A DNA stretch of 22,201 nt from Candidatus Hydrogenedentota bacterium (GTDB taxonomy: Bacteria; Hydrogenedentota; Hydrogenedentia; Hydrogenedentales; CAITNO01). The DNA lies in the NCBI GenBank assembly GCA_903822375.1, contig CAIJOU010000709.1, positions 1 to 22,201 of the forward strand, read 5' to 3'. Below, one piece after another: positions 7,438-15,080 of this stretch. The position numbers and the translations under genes were made by a program. Positions within the stretch are counted from its first letter, which is position 1. Each line of letters begins with the position of its first letter. The notes under the pieces were generated by a model, which was given only the letters and a program-made list of their open reading frames with translations, had not been told where the DNA came from and did not search any database.

Positions 7438-8016
7438 TCAGGAGGCGTCGTGCAGTTTGAGCGCCTTCCAGTTGGCCCACCCGAACTGCGCTCCCGACCA
7501 GACGGTGTACACGGAAACGGCAATAATACCCCACATGGAGCAGTAACGCAGCCATTCGACATGCTCGCCGCCGAAGATAAGCCTGTTCAGGATCGCCAGC
7601 GCCAGGAACACAAACACAAAGACCATCTGGATCACCGTCTTGGCCTTGCCGTAGGCGTTGGCCGGAAGCACCAGGCCTTCGACCGCGGCCAGCGACCGCG
7701 CGCCGGTGATCAGGAACTCGCGCCCGAGTATGGCCACCACGGTCCAGCCGGGCAGGTGAAGCTCGTGCATTCGCATCATCATGACGAAGGCCGCCACCAT
7801 GAGCACCTTGTCCGCGACGGGGTCCATGAGTTTGCCAAAATTGCTGATCAGGTTGCGTTCCCGGGCAATCTTGCCGTCGTAATAGTCGGTAATGGCCGCC
7901 GCGGCGAACAGCACATAGGCCGTCAGATAGGACGCGGTGACATCAAACGACATGAAGACCACAAAGAACACCGCCAGCACGCAGCGGGCCATCGTCAATT
8001 GATTTGGAAGGTTCAT
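7438..8016 (-). CDS. pgsA: CDP-diacylglycerol--glycerol-3-phosphate phosphatidyltransferase
   Basis: A 192-residue membrane enzyme making phosphatidylglycerol phosphate from CDP-diacylglycerol and glycerol 3-phosphate, the committed step to phosphatidylglycerol and cardiolipin. The CDP-alcohol phosphotransferase signature is complete: D44-YY-D47-G48-KI-A51-R52, eight residues, G61-KLM-D65-PVA-D69. The N-terminus MNLPNQLTMARCVLA is the family's usual start, which is why ATG 8016 is preferred over the in-frame ATG at 8025; neither has a strong ribosome-binding site. About five to six hydrophobic segments are visible, for example CVLAVFFVVFMSF, YVLFAAAAI, VFVFVFLALAI and GIIAVSVYTVW. It heads the minus-strand block that continues with alr. 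Confidence 0.93.
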   Translation of the reverse strand: MNLPNQLTMARCVLAVFFVVFMSFDVTASYLTAYVLFAAAAITDYYDGKIARERNLISNFGKLMDPVADKVLMVAAFVMMMRMHELHLPGWTVVAILGREFLITGARSLAAVEGLVLPANAYGKAKTVIQMVFVFVFLALAILNRLIFGGEHVEWLRYCSMWGIIAVSVYTVWSGAQFGWANWKALKLHDAS

Positions 8017-8030
8017 GCCCACCATATTAC

Positions 8031-8047
8031 CATTTCAGAGTGAAATG
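8031..8047. promoter_or_regulatory. Perfect inverted repeat upstream of pgsA (operator-like)
   Basis: CATTTCA-GAG-TGAAATG is a perfect 7-bp inverted repeat, 14 bases upstream of the chosen pgsA start. Immediately beyond, CATCCCGCG (8051-8059) and CGCGGGATG (8078-8086) form a second 9-bp inverted repeat. Either could be a protein-binding site or an mRNA leader structure. No regulator is recognised. Confidence 0.45.
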
Positions 8048-8162
8048 CCGCATCCCGCGCACCGCAGTCCGGAAAGCCGCGGGATGAACCGGCGTTTTTG
8101 CCATTCCTGGGGAATGGTGCCGATGATGACTCCAATTGCGGCGTGTTTCTGCGGCGCGTTTC

Positions 8163-8191
8163 TTGAACGCCCGCCGCTTCGTGCATATCAT
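8163..8191 (+). promoter_or_regulatory. Promoter of the GT-C glycosyltransferase gene
   Basis: TTGAAC (8163-8168), exactly 17 bases, then TATCAT (8186-8191). A start near 8198 leaves a leader of about 100 bases. That leader contains the hairpins GCCGC/GCGGC (8213-8230) and GGTC-TTC-GGGC/GCCC-GACC (8233-8257). The rest of the 8017-8296 gap holds only the inverted repeats listed separately. Confidence 0.6.
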
Positions 8192-8296
8192 ACGGCCGAC
8201 ACGCATTTTGGAGCCGCAGGCTGCAGCGGCCAGGTCTTCGGGCAGGAATGCCCGACCGGAATCAACCCAGTGCATTCAGGTAACTGCGGGAATTCA

Positions 8297-10489
8297 ATGG
8301 ATAACATGGTGCCATTTTCCACACAGGAAACACGGGACGGCGCGGCCCTTCGCCGGGTCTGGCTGGAGTGCGGCATGCTTGCGTTGCTGCTGGCACTGGC
8401 GGCGGCGCTCCGGATTCCCGGACTCTACCAGGGGTTCTGGGGCGATGAGGTGTACACGCTGTGCGGGGCCATGTGGCCCCTGGACAAACTGCTGTCCGGC
8501 AAAATGGCCGCCAGCACCTTCACGCCGTTGACCTGGCTGTTGGTGAAGGCAACCATCGGACTGTTCCCGCCTGCGGCACAGTTCCGCTTTCCCGCGCAGA
8601 TGCCCGTGACAAGCGAAATACTGCCGATGCATCTCAATGAGGTGACGCTGCGCCTGCCGTTCTTTTTCATCAGCCTGGTCACGCTGGTTGTCCTGTTCTT
8701 CATGGTGCGCAGGTACTTCGGGCTGAACGCGGCCTTCTGGGCCGGGCTGTTTCTCGCGGTTTCACCGGAGCATGTTTGGTATTCCAACGAGCTTCGCTTC
8801 TACGGCATGGTGTGCCTCGCGGGGGCGATGCTGCTGTACGGCGTGCAGTTGGTGCTGGACGGCAGGGGGTGGCGCGGATGGGTGGTCACCGCACTGGGCT
8901 TGCTGCTGGGCCTGCCCACGCATCTTTCTTTCTTTTTCGTCACGGCGGGGATCATGGCCGGGGCGGTGATTTCATTGCTCCTGGAATCCATATCCTGGCG
9001 GCGGCGCATCGGTGTCACCATCGCCCTGGCGGGCCTGTGTATCGCGGTCGTCATCCTTCAAGTGAGCGTAACGGTCTGTTTCAGCCCTGCACCGCTGGAC
9101 GAAATGCGGCTTCTCTTCAGCGGCCAAAAGACGGTGGCGGCCGAAGGCGGGGCGGAAGCCGATGCGGACACAGGTGCAGTCGCCGTGGGCAAAGTCCACG
9201 AGCCACCCGCCGAACAGTACACGCTCTGGGTGGGCGATTACTTTGGCAGCTTCATCGTGCAGCGATTCTTGTCCTGCTTTGACATCCGCTGTGGCATTGC
9301 GCTGACGATAGTACTGGCTGCCGGACTTGCCGGCATGTATGCCCGCCGTCGAAGCCTGTTGCTCTCGTTGCTGGGCGTGTTCTGCTCCCCCCTCCCCCTC
9401 TTTTTCCTACATGTCAACCACAAATGGCTGCATCGGTATTTCATCTTCGACATACTCCTTTGCGCAGTCCTTGCCGGCGTCGGCATGGACACGATCTTCC
9501 GCGGCCTGCGCCGGTTGGTCGGCGCGTCACGGTCACGGCTGGGTCTCGCGGCCTGCGCGGCGCTGGTCGCGCTGGTGACGCTGGCATATGCGCCGTCGCT
9601 GGCCGTGGGCATGAAGAAGGCACCCTATGCGCATGTGGACGGCGGCATGAAGAATATTTCGGAGATACTGGCGAAAAGAATGTCGCCCACGGACAGGATT
9701 TTGTTTCTTGAACCCTACAGAGCATGGCGGCTTTCATACCATTTGATACCCTATTACCTTTGCCGCATGCGTCCCGACTGGCGTTTTCATGGCGTTGTCA
9801 ACAAGATGGTGTTGTGCGCCGACAGAAAGGAATTTGACAAGATCATTGACGAACAGCCCCGTGAAGGATTCTGGGTGGTCTCCTTCGACGGCGAAAACCG
9901 AGATGCATCGTTGAACCAGGTACTCAAGCAGGCTGGCGGCGTCGTTTGCGCGCAGTACAGGTACTCCTCTTTGTGGCGCATCGGCGGTGACGCTGGGCAA
10001 AGCGGTGCCAACCGCGGTTCGAAGAATCTGCTGGCGGAGGAACCCCCGGCGGTCGAGGTTCCCAAGGAGGGGTCGGTGGTGGGTGCGAAGGTGTACGGGA
10101 TTACCCTTCCGAAGAACGACGAAAAGGCGCTGAAGACCCCCACGGTCCTCTTTCCCGTGGTGCGCGATGAAATCGGCCAGCCCACGAACGGGTTGAAAGC
10201 GAATTGTTCCTACACCCTGCGCTTCCGCCTGCAACTGCAGCACGTCGCCCAGGGAAGCAACCGCACGCGCACGTTCCGCGTTATGCTGTTCGCAAAAGAA
10301 GTCACCATCGACCTGATGTACGCCGAGGGGACCACCGTCGGCCAGGACTATGCGATTACCTTCGTGCCGGGAGAGTATCTGCCCGAAACACTGAGCGGCG
10401 TCAAGATCGGCTTCGGCATCCGCGGCGGCACGGGCGCGTTTTGTGTCGACAACGTGAGGCTGCAGGCCTACTCCATTCCCAACCGGTAA
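8297..10489 (+). CDS. GT-C type membrane glycosyltransferase with C-terminal beta domain
   Basis: A 730-residue polytopic membrane protein resembling the PMT/ArnT (GT39/GT83-like) superfamily, which transfers a sugar from a polyprenyl-phosphate donor on the outer face of the cytoplasmic membrane. After the first membrane helix (MLALLLALAAALRI) comes GLYQGFWGDEVYT, with the D50-E51 pair expected in the first external loop. Roughly ten hydrophobic segments follow to about residue 440. The last 280 or so residues are soluble; the final part (NCSYTLRFRLQLQ, then FCVDNVRLQAYS) reads like a carbohydrate-binding jelly-roll domain. The ATG at 8297 is chosen because it lies after the promoter and just before the membrane helix; the open frame extends to 8015 but with a non-protein-like segment. 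The acceptor is unknown. Its 3' end overlaps the convergent gene by 22 bases. Confidence 0.82.
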   Translation: MDNMVPFSTQETRDGAALRRVWLECGMLALLLALAAALRIPGLYQGFWGDEVYTLCGAMWPLDKLLSGKMAASTFTPLTWLLVKATIGLFPPAAQFRFPAQMPVTSEILPMHLNEVTLRLPFFFISLVTLVVLFFMVRRYFGLNAAFWAGLFLAVSPEHVWYSNELRFYGMVCLAGAMLLYGVQLVLDGRGWRGWVVTALGLLLGLPTHLSFFFVTAGIMAGAVISLLLESISWRRRIGVTIALAGLCIAVVILQVSVTVCFSPAPLDEMRLLFSGQKTVAAEGGAEADADTGAVAVGKVHEPPAEQYTLWVGDYFGSFIVQRFLSCFDIRCGIALTIVLAAGLAGMYARRRSLLLSLLGVFCSPLPLFFLHVNHKWLHRYFIFDILLCAVLAGVGMDTIFRGLRRLVGASRSRLGLAACAALVALVTLAYAPSLAVGMKKAPYAHVDGGMKNISEILAKRMSPTDRILFLEPYRAWRLSYHLIPYYLCRMRPDWRFHGVVNKMVLCADRKEFDKIIDEQPREGFWVVSFDGENRDASLNQVLKQAGGVVCAQYRYSSLWRIGGDAGQSGANRGSKNLLAEEPPAVEVPKEGSVVGAKVYGITLPKNDEKALKTPTVLFPVVRDEIGQPTNGLKANCSYTLRFRLQLQHVAQGSNRTRTFRVMLFAKEVTIDLMYAEGTTVGQDYAITFVPGEYLPETLSGVKIGFGIRGGTGAFCVDNVRLQAYSIPNR

Positions 10490-11595
10490 GTCTCCCACGC
10501 GATCGCGCCGTTGACGATGCCAGAGGCCGGGAGCAGCGGGATGTCGTAACCTTCCAGCGTCACGCACGCGTCGGACCAGGCCCACATGGGGTCAATCCAG
10601 ATCACGCCGTTGTCTTTCGTGAAATCGCGGTCGGCGAAGAGTGACACATATACCACCCGTGCGCCCGCCGGGCGGGCCGCGCGCAGCAGCGTGTCGGCCG
10701 GATGCTGGTAGCCGATGTGCACGGCAAGGTCACCATCGTGGTAGCGGTCTTCGGGATGGGGCACGCGGAATCCCGCGTTCCACCCGGCCGACTGGAACAC
10801 CTTTCCAATATCGGTCTTGCCCACCTCGTCGGGGAAGAGGTGTCCCATGCTGTACATGAAGAGCTGTTTCTTGTTCCTGCGCGCTTCGCGCGCCCATGCG
10901 CCGGCCTGGTCGAGTCCGGCGTGTTCTTCCTTTTCAATGCGGCGCAGCATGGCGGCGACGGCGTCCACATAACGGTTGGCGACAACACCCGCGGCGCAGG
11001 GCGGCACGGTGAGGTCATCGTGAAAGGCGATCTCGCCGGACTTGTACTTTGCCATGCGCGAGTAGCCGCCGTAGGCGCCGATGGTCTCGTAAATGACCGG
11101 CATCTTTCCCAGCCGTGTCAGCGCGCCAACCAACTCGCCCGTAAACAGCCACGCGGGAATCGCATTCGCAAGTGTGGGCGAGATGCCTGCCTCCGCCGCG
11201 TGGTTGGGGAAGGCCGGCCAGTCATGGCCCGCCACCGGCGCGCCAAACAGCACCACCATGGCCTTTGTGTCGCGCAGTGTTTCCGGGATGTCCACGCCGG
11301 ATTCCGGCGTGTAAAGCACCACGTCGCCGGGAGCGGGCGGAGTTGCGGCAAGCGGCTTTATCATCATGAGTCCGCCGGCCCGGCCCGTAATCTCGCTCAC
11401 CAGCGACGGTTGACCCGCGGCGTGGAGTCTGCCGCCGTCCCCCAGCAGTCTGGCCGCCTTCTCGGCGACGGGCACCATTGTCCCTATGTCGAGACGGGCA
11501 ATCTCCAGCGTTTTCGCCATGCGCTCCAGCGAGGAGTTGTCCGTCGGGGACTGCGCCAACGCGCCCATCACCGCAAGAATCACCGCAACGCCCAT
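10468..11595 (-). CDS. Putative exported double-SIS-like protein
   Basis: A 375-residue protein with two similar halves. Each has a GGRLHAAG- or KKQLFMYSMG-type strand-loop, then a PGDVVLY or DGDLAVHIG strand, then a strand such as TKAMVVLFGAP or GARVVYVSLFA. Each half ends in a GxxNGAIAWE- or ANAIPAWLFTGE-type helix. This is the layout of tandem sugar-isomerase (SIS) phosphosugar-binding domains, but no catalytic residues are identified, so only a weak family call is possible. The chosen ATG at 11595 has GGAG about 10 bases upstream and gives MGVAVILAVMGALAQ, a likely signal peptide; an upstream GTG at 11637 would add MKGLIGLLAWRNSP. Export would be odd for a SIS protein. It lies downstream of tolC, 135 bases apart, and overlaps the convergent glycosyltransferase end. 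Confidence 0.6.
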   Translation of the reverse strand: MGVAVILAVMGALAQSPTDNSSLERMAKTLEIARLDIGTMVPVAEKAARLLGDGGRLHAAGQPSLVSEITGRAGGLMMIKPLAATPPAPGDVVLYTPESGVDIPETLRDTKAMVVLFGAPVAGHDWPAFPNHAAEAGISPTLANAIPAWLFTGELVGALTRLGKMPVIYETIGAYGGYSRMAKYKSGEIAFHDDLTVPPCAAGVVANRYVDAVAAMLRRIEKEEHAGLDQAGAWAREARRNKKQLFMYSMGHLFPDEVGKTDIGKVFQSAGWNAGFRVPHPEDRYHDGDLAVHIGYQHPADTLLRAARPAGARVVYVSLFADRDFTKDNGVIWIDPMWAWSDACVTLEGYDIPLLPASGIVNGAIAWETYRLGME

Positions 11596-11678
11596 GGGAC
11601 TATTTCTCCAGGCAAGGAGGCCTATGAGACCTTTCACCCGCTCAAGATATGGATGGTCCGGACTGTATGGACATGAAA

Positions 11679-11722
11679 GACAATGGTCGTCTATTGTCCA
11701 TTGTCAATTGTCCATTATCCAT
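11679..11722. repeat. TGTCCAT heptamer array with flanking inverted arm
   Basis: TGTCCAT, TGTCAAT, TGTCCAT and TATCCAT sit in perfect 7-base register from 11695 to 11722. GACAATGG (11679-11686) pairs perfectly with CCATTGTC (11698-11705). The array lies immediately after the tolC stop in the tolC to SIS-like gap; TATGGAC copies occur just to its left (11652-11672). It may fold at the end of the tolC mRNA. Confidence 0.7.
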
Positions 11723-11730
11723 TGCCCCGT

Positions 11731-13227
11731 TTATTTTTCCGGCTTTTCCGGCTTGGACGGCTCTGGCCCGACAACGCCTTCGGCGCCGAGGGGAGGCCTG
11801 CCCACGGCCTTTTCGAGCCCGGCCAGCGCGGCGGCGTAGCCGCGCAGCGACTGGACCAGCGCTGTCTCGGCCGTGCTGAGGGCGAGTTCCGCGTCGAGCG
11901 TGTCGGCCTGGATGCCGGCACCCTGCTGGAAGCGGAGTTCGGCGAGTTGCAGGCCCTCCTCGCCGAGCGCGCGGGCGGCCTTGTCCTTGCGGATGCGCGC
12001 GATGGCCTCGTTGGCGCGGGCGTGCGCCTGGCGCACGTCAAGCTCCACCAGTTTTTCCACGTCCGCGCGCTGCAACTCCAGCGAGCGAACCTGTGCCCTG
12101 GCCGCGGCGACATCCGCATGACGGCGTCCGCCCGCGTACAGGCTCCACTCGGCGCCCACGGTCACGTTCAGGCCGTCGGGCATGCTCTTGCCGTTGCCCT
12201 CGAGCACCTGGTACTGCGCCTTGGCGGCGGCGTGCGGGCGGAACGCGCCCTCTTTCACCGCCACGTTTTCCTTTGCGGCCGCCACGGCGGCATCCAGCGC
12301 GGAGAGTTCGGGCCGGGTCCGGCGCGCCTCGTCGACCAGCGTGTCCACGGAAACTTCAAGCGGGTCCCACTTGAAATCCCCGGCCAGGCGCACCGGCTGG
12401 TTGCCGGGCAGCCCCAGCACGCGGCGCAAGTTGAGCGTTGCCAACTGTTCGCCGGTCAGGGCCGATTCCAGGTCGCTTTCGCGGGCGCGCAGTTCGGTTT
12501 CGGCGCGCAGCACTTCAAACTTGCTGGCCATTCCCTGCTCCAGCTTTGTCTTCGCATCGGTAAGGTGCCGTTGATATGCGGAAATGCTGTCCTGGGCGAC
12601 GGCCACCAGGCCGCGCGCGGCCGCCGCGTCAAAGAAGGCGATCTTCGCCTCATAGGCCAGGTCCAGCAGCGATGCGCGGCGTTTCCATTCCTCGGCGCGC
12701 GCCAGGTATTCGGACGCGCGGATGGCCGCATTGATGGTTCCGCCCGCGTAAAGCACCTGCTCCACGCCGATACTCTCCGAACCGGTCAGTTTCTTGGGCA
12801 GGACACTGTTGACGGGAATGATGCTTTCAAGGATTGTCGGAATGCCGATATTCGTTTGCAGGCTGGGCGTGTACATGGCTCCGACCGAGGCCTTCACCTG
12901 CGGCAGGCGCGCCGACTTGGCTACACCAATCTGGGCTTCGCGCTCGTCGACGGCCGCATCGGCCTGGCCCGCCTTCGGGTTTTGTGCCAGTGCCAACTCC
13001 ACGCAGCGCTTTGCATCGAGGTCCAACGCGTCGACCTGGGGTGCAGGCGGCGTGTTGTCCCGCTCGGGCACACTCTCGACGCCGTCGAGCACGTTCTTCG
13101 CCTTCTCCAGCAGCGGGTCAAGCCTGCCGCCGGGCGGGGTGGATGCGGGGGCATTGGCGGGCACGGCATCCACAGCGGCGAAAGCCAGACCTGCGCAGAA
13201 CAGCAACGGAAGCATACGAATTAGCAT
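11731..13227 (-). CDS. TolC-family outer-membrane efflux protein
   Basis: A 498-residue outer-membrane factor, the trimeric channel that joins inner-membrane pumps or type I exporters to the outside. The signal peptide is MLIRMLPLLFCAGLAFAAVDA. Two OEP repeats follow: the first from DLDAKRCVELALAQNP, with QVLYAGGTINAAIRASEYLARA; the second from RRTRPELSALDAAV, with WSLYAGGRRHADVAAARAQV. Long alanine/glutamate-rich amphipathic helices are typical of the periplasmic alpha barrel. The end is a Pro/Lys-rich tail (PSKPEKPEK). No membrane-fusion or pump gene lies beside it in the window, so its partner is unknown. ATG 13227 has GAGGT 10 bases upstream and a good promoter beyond. Implies an outer membrane. 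Confidence 0.93.
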   Translation of the reverse strand: MLIRMLPLLFCAGLAFAAVDAVPANAPASTPPGGRLDPLLEKAKNVLDGVESVPERDNTPPAPQVDALDLDAKRCVELALAQNPKAGQADAAVDEREAQIGVAKSARLPQVKASVGAMYTPSLQTNIGIPTILESIIPVNSVLPKKLTGSESIGVEQVLYAGGTINAAIRASEYLARAEEWKRRASLLDLAYEAKIAFFDAAAARGLVAVAQDSISAYQRHLTDAKTKLEQGMASKFEVLRAETELRARESDLESALTGEQLATLNLRRVLGLPGNQPVRLAGDFKWDPLEVSVDTLVDEARRTRPELSALDAAVAAAKENVAVKEGAFRPHAAAKAQYQVLEGNGKSMPDGLNVTVGAEWSLYAGGRRHADVAAARAQVRSLELQRADVEKLVELDVRQAHARANEAIARIRKDKAARALGEEGLQLAELRFQQGAGIQADTLDAELALSTAETALVQSLRGYAAALAGLEKAVGRPPLGAEGVVGPEPSKPEKPEK

Positions 13228-13261
13228 GGTGACAGGTACCTCGATCGTTGATTATGGCATT

Positions 13262-13290
13262 ATCATACCCTGCGCGGCGCGGCGGCGCAA
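13262..13290 (-). promoter_or_regulatory. Promoter of the tolC-family gene
   Basis: The minus strand reads TTGCGC (13290-13285), 17 bases, then TATGAT (13267-13262) preceded by GGG. A start near 13255 gives a leader of about 28 bases with GAGGT. It is divergent from the candidate promoter at 13318-13328. Confidence 0.6.
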
Positions 13291-13317
13291 TTTTGACGAT
13301 TGATTGGACCGGGTCCG

Positions 13318-13328
13318 TCGGGTATTCT
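13318..13328 (+). promoter_or_regulatory. Extended -10 element upstream of the phosphoesterase gene
   Basis: TCGGGTATTCT, with TATTCT at 13323-13328, matches the extended -10 word seen before the TPR, LRR and WD40 genes. No well-spaced -35 is visible (TTGGAC is 13 and TTGACG 24 bases away), so the extended element may be the main determinant. Confidence 0.5.
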
Positions 13329-13346
13329 TCCGCCCCACAGCAAGAT

Positions 13347-13425
13347 GTTGGGCGGGCGTCCTCGCCCGTCATTCCCCGGGTAATGGCCTGACGGCCGGGG
13401 GTGGCTGTCCCACACGGCCGGAACA
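13347..13425. repeat. Intergenic GC-rich repeat, copy B, with hairpin
   Basis: CGGGCG-TCCT-CGCCCG (13353-13368) is a 6-bp hairpin, followed by a stretch matching copy A at 7360-7434: GGCCTGACGGCCGGGG and GGCTGTCCCACACGGCCGG. It occupies the predicted leader of the phosphoesterase gene and ends just before its ATG. Confidence 0.6.
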
Positions 13426-13429
13426 TGAC

Positions 13430-13957
13430 ATGATATTTGGCGTAATAAGCGATACCCATGGCAACGTGCGGCTCATGCACAAGGTGGCGGACCTGCTTTC
13501 CCGGGAATTTGCCGCCGACGTCATCATCCACCTTGGCGACGACTATTCCGATGCGGGCCAGCTCGAAATGGCCGGGCACACGGTGTGGGCAGTGCCGGGC
13601 CTGTGGTGTCCCGAGTATCAGGGTTATCGCGTGCCCAAGGTCCGGGTGAAAACGGTTGAGGGCATACGAATCGCCTTTGCCCACGCCGAGCGGGACATCG
13701 CCCAAGTCCGGGCCGGTGCCGACCTGTTGCTGACGGGACACACGCACAGCGCGCGGATTGCACTGGCAGACGGCGTCATATCCATGAATCCGGGACATCT
13801 GCGCCGGTCGACAGACCGGGGCGAGCATGCTTCCTTTGGCCTGGTTACGGTTTCCGAACGGGAACTTATGTGCGCCATTCACGAGGTGAACGGCGAACTC
13901 CGGCTGCTGCACCGCTATGAACGGGGTCCTGCGGGGCGTTTCATTCCCGCACAGTAG
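13430..13957 (+). CDS. YfcE-like metallophosphoesterase
   Basis: A 175-residue calcineurin-like phosphodiesterase of the YfcE/MJ0936 type, which hydrolyses phosphodiesters with two metal ions. Seen motifs: ISDTHGN with D8 and H10, HLGDD with D37, and LLTGHTHSA with H104 and H106. The usual GNCD/GNHD asparagine block is replaced by PGLWCPEY (56-63) and the HGH motif by HAER (85-88), so one or more metal ligands differ from the standard set. NPGHLRR near the end is typical of the family. ATG 13430 gives the canonical MIFGVISDTHGN start; the upstream open frame lies in the repeat and is not used. The physiological substrate is unknown; activity could be altered by the ligand changes. Confidence 0.85.
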   Translation: MIFGVISDTHGNVRLMHKVADLLSREFAADVIIHLGDDYSDAGQLEMAGHTVWAVPGLWCPEYQGYRVPKVRVKTVEGIRIAFAHAERDIAQVRAGADLLLTGHTHSARIALADGVISMNPGHLRRSTDRGEHASFGLVTVSERELMCAIHEVNGELRLLHRYERGPAGRFIPAQ

Positions 13958-14054
13958 TGTTGCACGATGAAGCAGACCGGCGATGGCGGCGTTTTCTTTC
14001 GCGCGACAGCCCCGGCAACCCGCTGTGAAGCAAGGCTTTGCGAACAACCCACTC

Positions 14055-14071
14055 TTGGCACGATACATGCG
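14055..14071 (+). promoter_or_regulatory. Sigma-54-type -24/-12 promoter of the dnaJ-like gene
   Basis: TTGGCACG-ATAC-ATGCG matches the RpoN consensus TTGGCACG-N4-TTGCW at 13 of its fixed positions except the first T of TTGC and the final W. GG (14057-14058) and GC (14069-14070) have the required 10-base separation. A start near 14082 would leave a leader of about 28 bases with AAGGA before ATG 14110. An enhancer-binding activator would be needed; none is in the window. Confidence 0.6.
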
Positions 14072-14109
14072 TCTAATCTGAAGACAATAGCCATGAAAGG
14101 ATTATGACC

Positions 14110-15045
14110 ATGAGCACCACCGCAACCAAGACCTACTATGACATATTGGGCGTGTCCCGCACGGCCACGCAGGCCGAAATCCGGAAAGCCTATCTGAAAC
14201 TTGCACACAAATATCATCCGGACAAGACTGGCGGGGATAAGAAGGCCGAGGCGCGCCTTAAGGAAATGAATGAAGCCTACGACACGCTGAAGAAAGAAGA
14301 CCGTCGCAAACAGTATGACGCCCAGTTGGACAATCCCTTCGCGGGCGCCCAGGACTTTTCCGGCGGCCGTTCCGGTTCGGGACCGTCCGGCCCGGGATTC
14401 GACGCGTCCGCTTTTTCCTCCCAGTTTGACCTGGGCTCCATGTTCGGCGCCGGTTTTGAGAGTCTGTTTGGCAGTGCCGGCGCCCGGTTCAGCCAGCAGG
14501 CGGCGACAGGGGCCTCCTTTGAGACCCATGTTCGTGTCACGCTGCGTGAGGCGGCCGAGGGGGTGACGCGCAAAGTCTCCCTTGCGGAGCCGGGCGGCAA
14601 GCCCCGCGAGGTGACCATCAACGTGCCGCCGGGCGCTGAAACGGGCCTGCGCCTGCGCCATGCCGGACAGGGCGCCCCGGCCGCCGCCAAGGGCGGCAGG
14701 GCAGGGGACCTGTACATCGTGGTGGAGGTGGAGCCGGACCCCGTGTTTGAGCGGCAGGGACAGGACATTATCAGCGAGGCGCGGGTCAGCTTTCCCGAAG
14801 CGGCGCTGGGAGCCAAAGTGGCAGTGCCCACATTGAAGGGGAAGGCGCACCTGACCGTGCCGCCCGGCACCCAGTCGGGGCAGCAGTTCCGTCTGCGCGG
14901 CATGGGCCTGCCACCGCTCGGCGGCGGACCCAAGGGCGACCAGATTGTTCGTGTGCAAATAGAGGTGCCGAAGCACCTTACGCCGGAACAGCGCGACCTC
15001 ATTGAGAAACTGGCCCGTACCGACCCGGGGCACCATGGGCACTGA
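14110..15045 (+). CDS. DnaJ-type co-chaperone of the CbpA class
   Basis: A 311-residue J-domain protein that stimulates DnaK ATPase and hands over unfolded clients. The J domain occupies about 8-75 with HPD at 36-38 (KYHPDK). A Gly/Phe/Ser-rich linker follows (about 75-130, DLGSMFGAGFESLFG). There is no CxxCxGxG zinc-finger region, so this is a class II (CbpA-like) rather than true DnaJ protein. The two C-terminal beta domains are clear: FETHVRVTLREAAEG, RAGDLYIVVEVEPDP, ALGAKVAVPTLKG and GTQSGQQFRLRGMG. It ends PGHHGH. ATG 14110 is preferred over ATG 14104 because AAGGA is 8 bases from the former and only 2 from the latter. The upstream sigma-54-like element suggests conditional expression. 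Confidence 0.93.
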   Translation: MSTTATKTYYDILGVSRTATQAEIRKAYLKLAHKYHPDKTGGDKKAEARLKEMNEAYDTLKKEDRRKQYDAQLDNPFAGAQDFSGGRSGSGPSGPGFDASAFSSQFDLGSMFGAGFESLFGSAGARFSQQAATGASFETHVRVTLREAAEGVTRKVSLAEPGGKPREVTINVPPGAETGLRLRHAGQGAPAAAKGGRAGDLYIVVEVEPDPVFERQGQDIISEARVSFPEAALGAKVAVPTLKGKAHLTVPPGTQSGQQFRLRGMGLPPLGGGPKGDQIVRVQIEVPKHLTPEQRDLIEKLARTDPGHHGH

Positions 15046-15080
15046 GGTCGTGGGGACGGCTGACGGACTCTTCATAACGC

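Noticed and set aside
8231..8275. FMN (RFN) riboswitch-like words TCTTCGGG, CAGG and GACCGG upstream of the glycosyltransferase
   Set aside because: Other conserved RFN helices and the GGCGGTA and AGCCCGCGA blocks are missing, and the downstream gene is unrelated to flavins.
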